64,000 bases of DNA, from positions 52,481,001 to 52,545,000 of the forward strand of contig CM066732.1 in the NCBI GenBank assembly GCA_033961575.1. Reading direction: 5' to 3'. The translations under genes and the position numbers were made by a program. This DNA comes from Aselliscus stoliczkanus. Its lineage: Eukaryota > Chordata > Mammalia > Chiroptera > Hipposideridae. Under the pieces are notes generated by a model. That model was given only the letters and a program-made list of their open reading frames with translations. It did no database searches and was not told the DNA's origin. Shown piece by piece: positions 62,665 through 64,000 of this stretch. The stretch's first letter is position 1. Each line of letters starts with the position of its first letter.

Positions 62665-62950
62665 TGAGCCCGTTTCATCCCTGCAACTCGGGGGCAGGGA
62701 TCCTGCGAACCCACCCATCGGTTGGTAAGGACAGAACAGGGGACTTGTGCCTTAGAGAGGCTTAGCTCCGAGGTCACCAGGACTGGTCTCTCCCCGCAGG
62801 CAGGCGCCGGTCCACGAAGGTCAGCGCTGCATGCCCAGGACCAAGCGGACTCGCCAACCGTTAGTAGGTGCTGACCAATGCGCAGTGCACAAGAAATAGG
62901 AATCGCTAAAAATGCTAATATAAAGTCGCTCTCGTTTATGGAATCCTATG
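62665..62950. other. Unique DNA after the CpG island
   Basis: Carries a splice-donor-like site at 62725 and otherwise nothing recognised. Confidence 0.35.
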
Positions 62951-62954
62951 TACA

Positions 62955-63060
62955 TGCTGGGACATGGCTCGGGACACACAATTTCCCACCATTTGGGAGA
63001 AGGGAGTGTTACGCCATTTCACAGTCCAGGAAACTGAGGCTCAGGACTTTATTTACTCCA
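62955..63060 (-). mobile_element. MIR SINE fragment
   Basis: Inverted MIR: GGGACACACAATTTCCCACC, GTTACGCCATTTCACAGTCC, AGGAAACTGAGGCTCAGGAC. Diverged. Confidence 0.65.
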
Positions 63061-63169
63061 GGTGCCCAGGGGGCGGAGGAGACAGAGAGAAAATGATTAT
63101 CCTGGGAACAACCTCCTGGATTGACTGCATCCCCACCCTCTGGAAGCAGACAGGCTGGCAAAGCAGGCG

Positions 63170-63565
63170 TATCATGTATCAGTGCACTCCTGCTGCCATA
63201 ACAAAGTACCACAGGCATCCGCTTCCACAACACAATTTTTTTTCTCACAGTTCTGGAGACTACAAGTCCAAGCTCCAGGAGCCAGCAAGGTTGGTTTCTG
63301 GTGCAGCCTCTCTCCTTGGGTTGCAGATGGCTACTATCTCTGTGTCCTCACATGGCCCTTCTTCTGTGCATGCAGCAAGGGGGCGGGGGTTCTGGTGTCT
63401 CTTCCTCTTCTAAGGACACTCATCCTATTGGATTACAGTCCTATCCTTATGGCCTCATTTAACCTTAATTAACCCCTTATAGGCCCCCAACTCCAAATGC
63501 AGTCACACTGGGGTTAGCACTCCAACATTGGATTTGTGGGGACACAATTCAGCTCCTAACAGCAG
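63170..63565 (+). mobile_element. LTR-like repeat (family uncertain)
   Basis: TGCTGCCATAACAAAGTACC, CTCACAGTTCTGGAGACTAC, AAGTCCAAGCTCCAGGAGCC, CTCTGTGTCCTCACATGGCC, TTCTTCTGTGCATGCAGC, TAATTAACCCCTTATAGGCC, and CAATTCAGCTCCTAACAGCA as the CA-ending 3' end. Same style as 47865-48330. Confidence 0.7.
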
Positions 63566-63569
63566 GGCA

Positions 63570-63925
63570 GGGAAAGACAGGGGGACAGCTATGGTTCATA
63601 CCCTCTGGGAGCCAGAGAGGGGGGCGGGTGACTTCCTGCAGAGAGGGCTTTGGAGCCAAATCCTAGAATCATAACATAGCAAAGTTGGAAGAGACAATAT
63701 AACCCAACTATCTCATTGGTCAGATAGGGAGACTGAGGCCCAGGGAAGTGAAGTCGTGACTGCAGTGCTGGAACAGATAACAGAGGGTCACCGTCCTCCA
63801 GAACTCCTGGGCCCCAGATGCTCTTCCCCTGAGCGGGGTGGGGCAGAGCCAAGAGTCAAGACTCCTCACCCACTGGGTTTCTCTAGGAAGGTGACTGGGG
63901 AAGGACCAGTGGCTGGGTCCCCAAA
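63570..63925. other. Noncoding DNA with an old repeat fragment
   Basis: The stretch 63655-63765 (AGAATCATAACATAGCAAAG, GGGAGACTGAGGCCCAGGGA) is an inverted ancient repeat like the one at 46350-46480. The remainder is unique. No gene supported. Confidence 0.4.
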
Positions 63926-63929
63926 GGAG

Positions 63930-64000
63930 GAAGGCTGGCTGCCATGGGACCCTGGACAAGCTACTTCTCTCTTTGTGCATCAGCCCCTTATCCACAAAAC
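63930..64000 (+). mobile_element. MIR SINE, cut by the window edge
   Basis: GGACCCTGGACAAGCTACTT, CTCTCTTTGTGCATCAGCCC and CCTTATCCACAAAAC follow MIR order and run off the window. Confidence 0.7.

Noticed and set aside
61800..62777. 325-codon minus-strand and 217-codon plus-strand open frames
   Set aside because: Both lie in the CpG island, overlap each other, and consist of Pro/Ala/Arg/Gly-rich text with no domain I recognise. Stop codons are rare in such GC-rich DNA.

Overview
This is mammalian nuclear DNA. It has no operons, ribosome-binding sites or long coding frames, and it is filled with MIR, L2, L1, LTR-type and Tigger-type repeats. The young repeats are tRNA-headed SINEs with an A-box/B-box head and an A-rich tail. 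The long form ends in a motif like ACAACTTG followed by CCCCAATAAAATCTTT. That architecture resembles the VES-type SINEs of bats, so a bat (Chiroptera) is my best guess. It is an inference from memory; I cannot name the species.

I find no protein-coding gene I can support. Every open frame above about 150 codons lies in low-complexity DNA (the purine minisatellite at 5985-6448, the CpG island near 62 kb), in old repeats, or in sequence with no recognisable protein. The window is best read as intergenic or deep-intronic DNA ending near a CpG-island promoter at about 61.96-62.66 kb.

Layout. 1-9.6 kb: mostly single-copy DNA with two SINEs, MIR/L2 fragments, a 72-bp-period purine minisatellite, and GGAT and CT arrays. 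9.6-16.1 kb: two long inverted L2 copies, one still carrying a recognisable but broken reverse-transcriptase region, interrupted by an LTR-like element and an L1 tail. 16-26 kb: MIR fragments, an AT-rich candidate enhancer near 17.7 kb and eight SINE insertions, some stacked on one another. 26-49 kb: mainly single-copy DNA with several AT-rich, homeobox-site-rich blocks that look like conserved regulatory elements (28.0, 34.2, 36.0 and 44.8 kb), a strong CTCF-like site at 36.27 kb and a U6 snRNA pseudogene at 45.4 kb. 49-53 kb: a 5'-truncated L1 carrying two SINEs, then a long L2. 53-64 kb: CA repeat, MIR/L2, two Tigger-class elements, an 80-bp mariner-type miniature element, the CpG island and LTR-like repeats.

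The most interesting features are the modular SINE system (one head, three bodies, one body carrying a CTCF-like motif), the 80-bp palindromic mariner MITE, the 72-bp purine minisatellite, the stacked SINE insertions, and the candidate regulatory blocks. Repeat family names come from memory of consensus sequences and need RepeatMasker confirmation.
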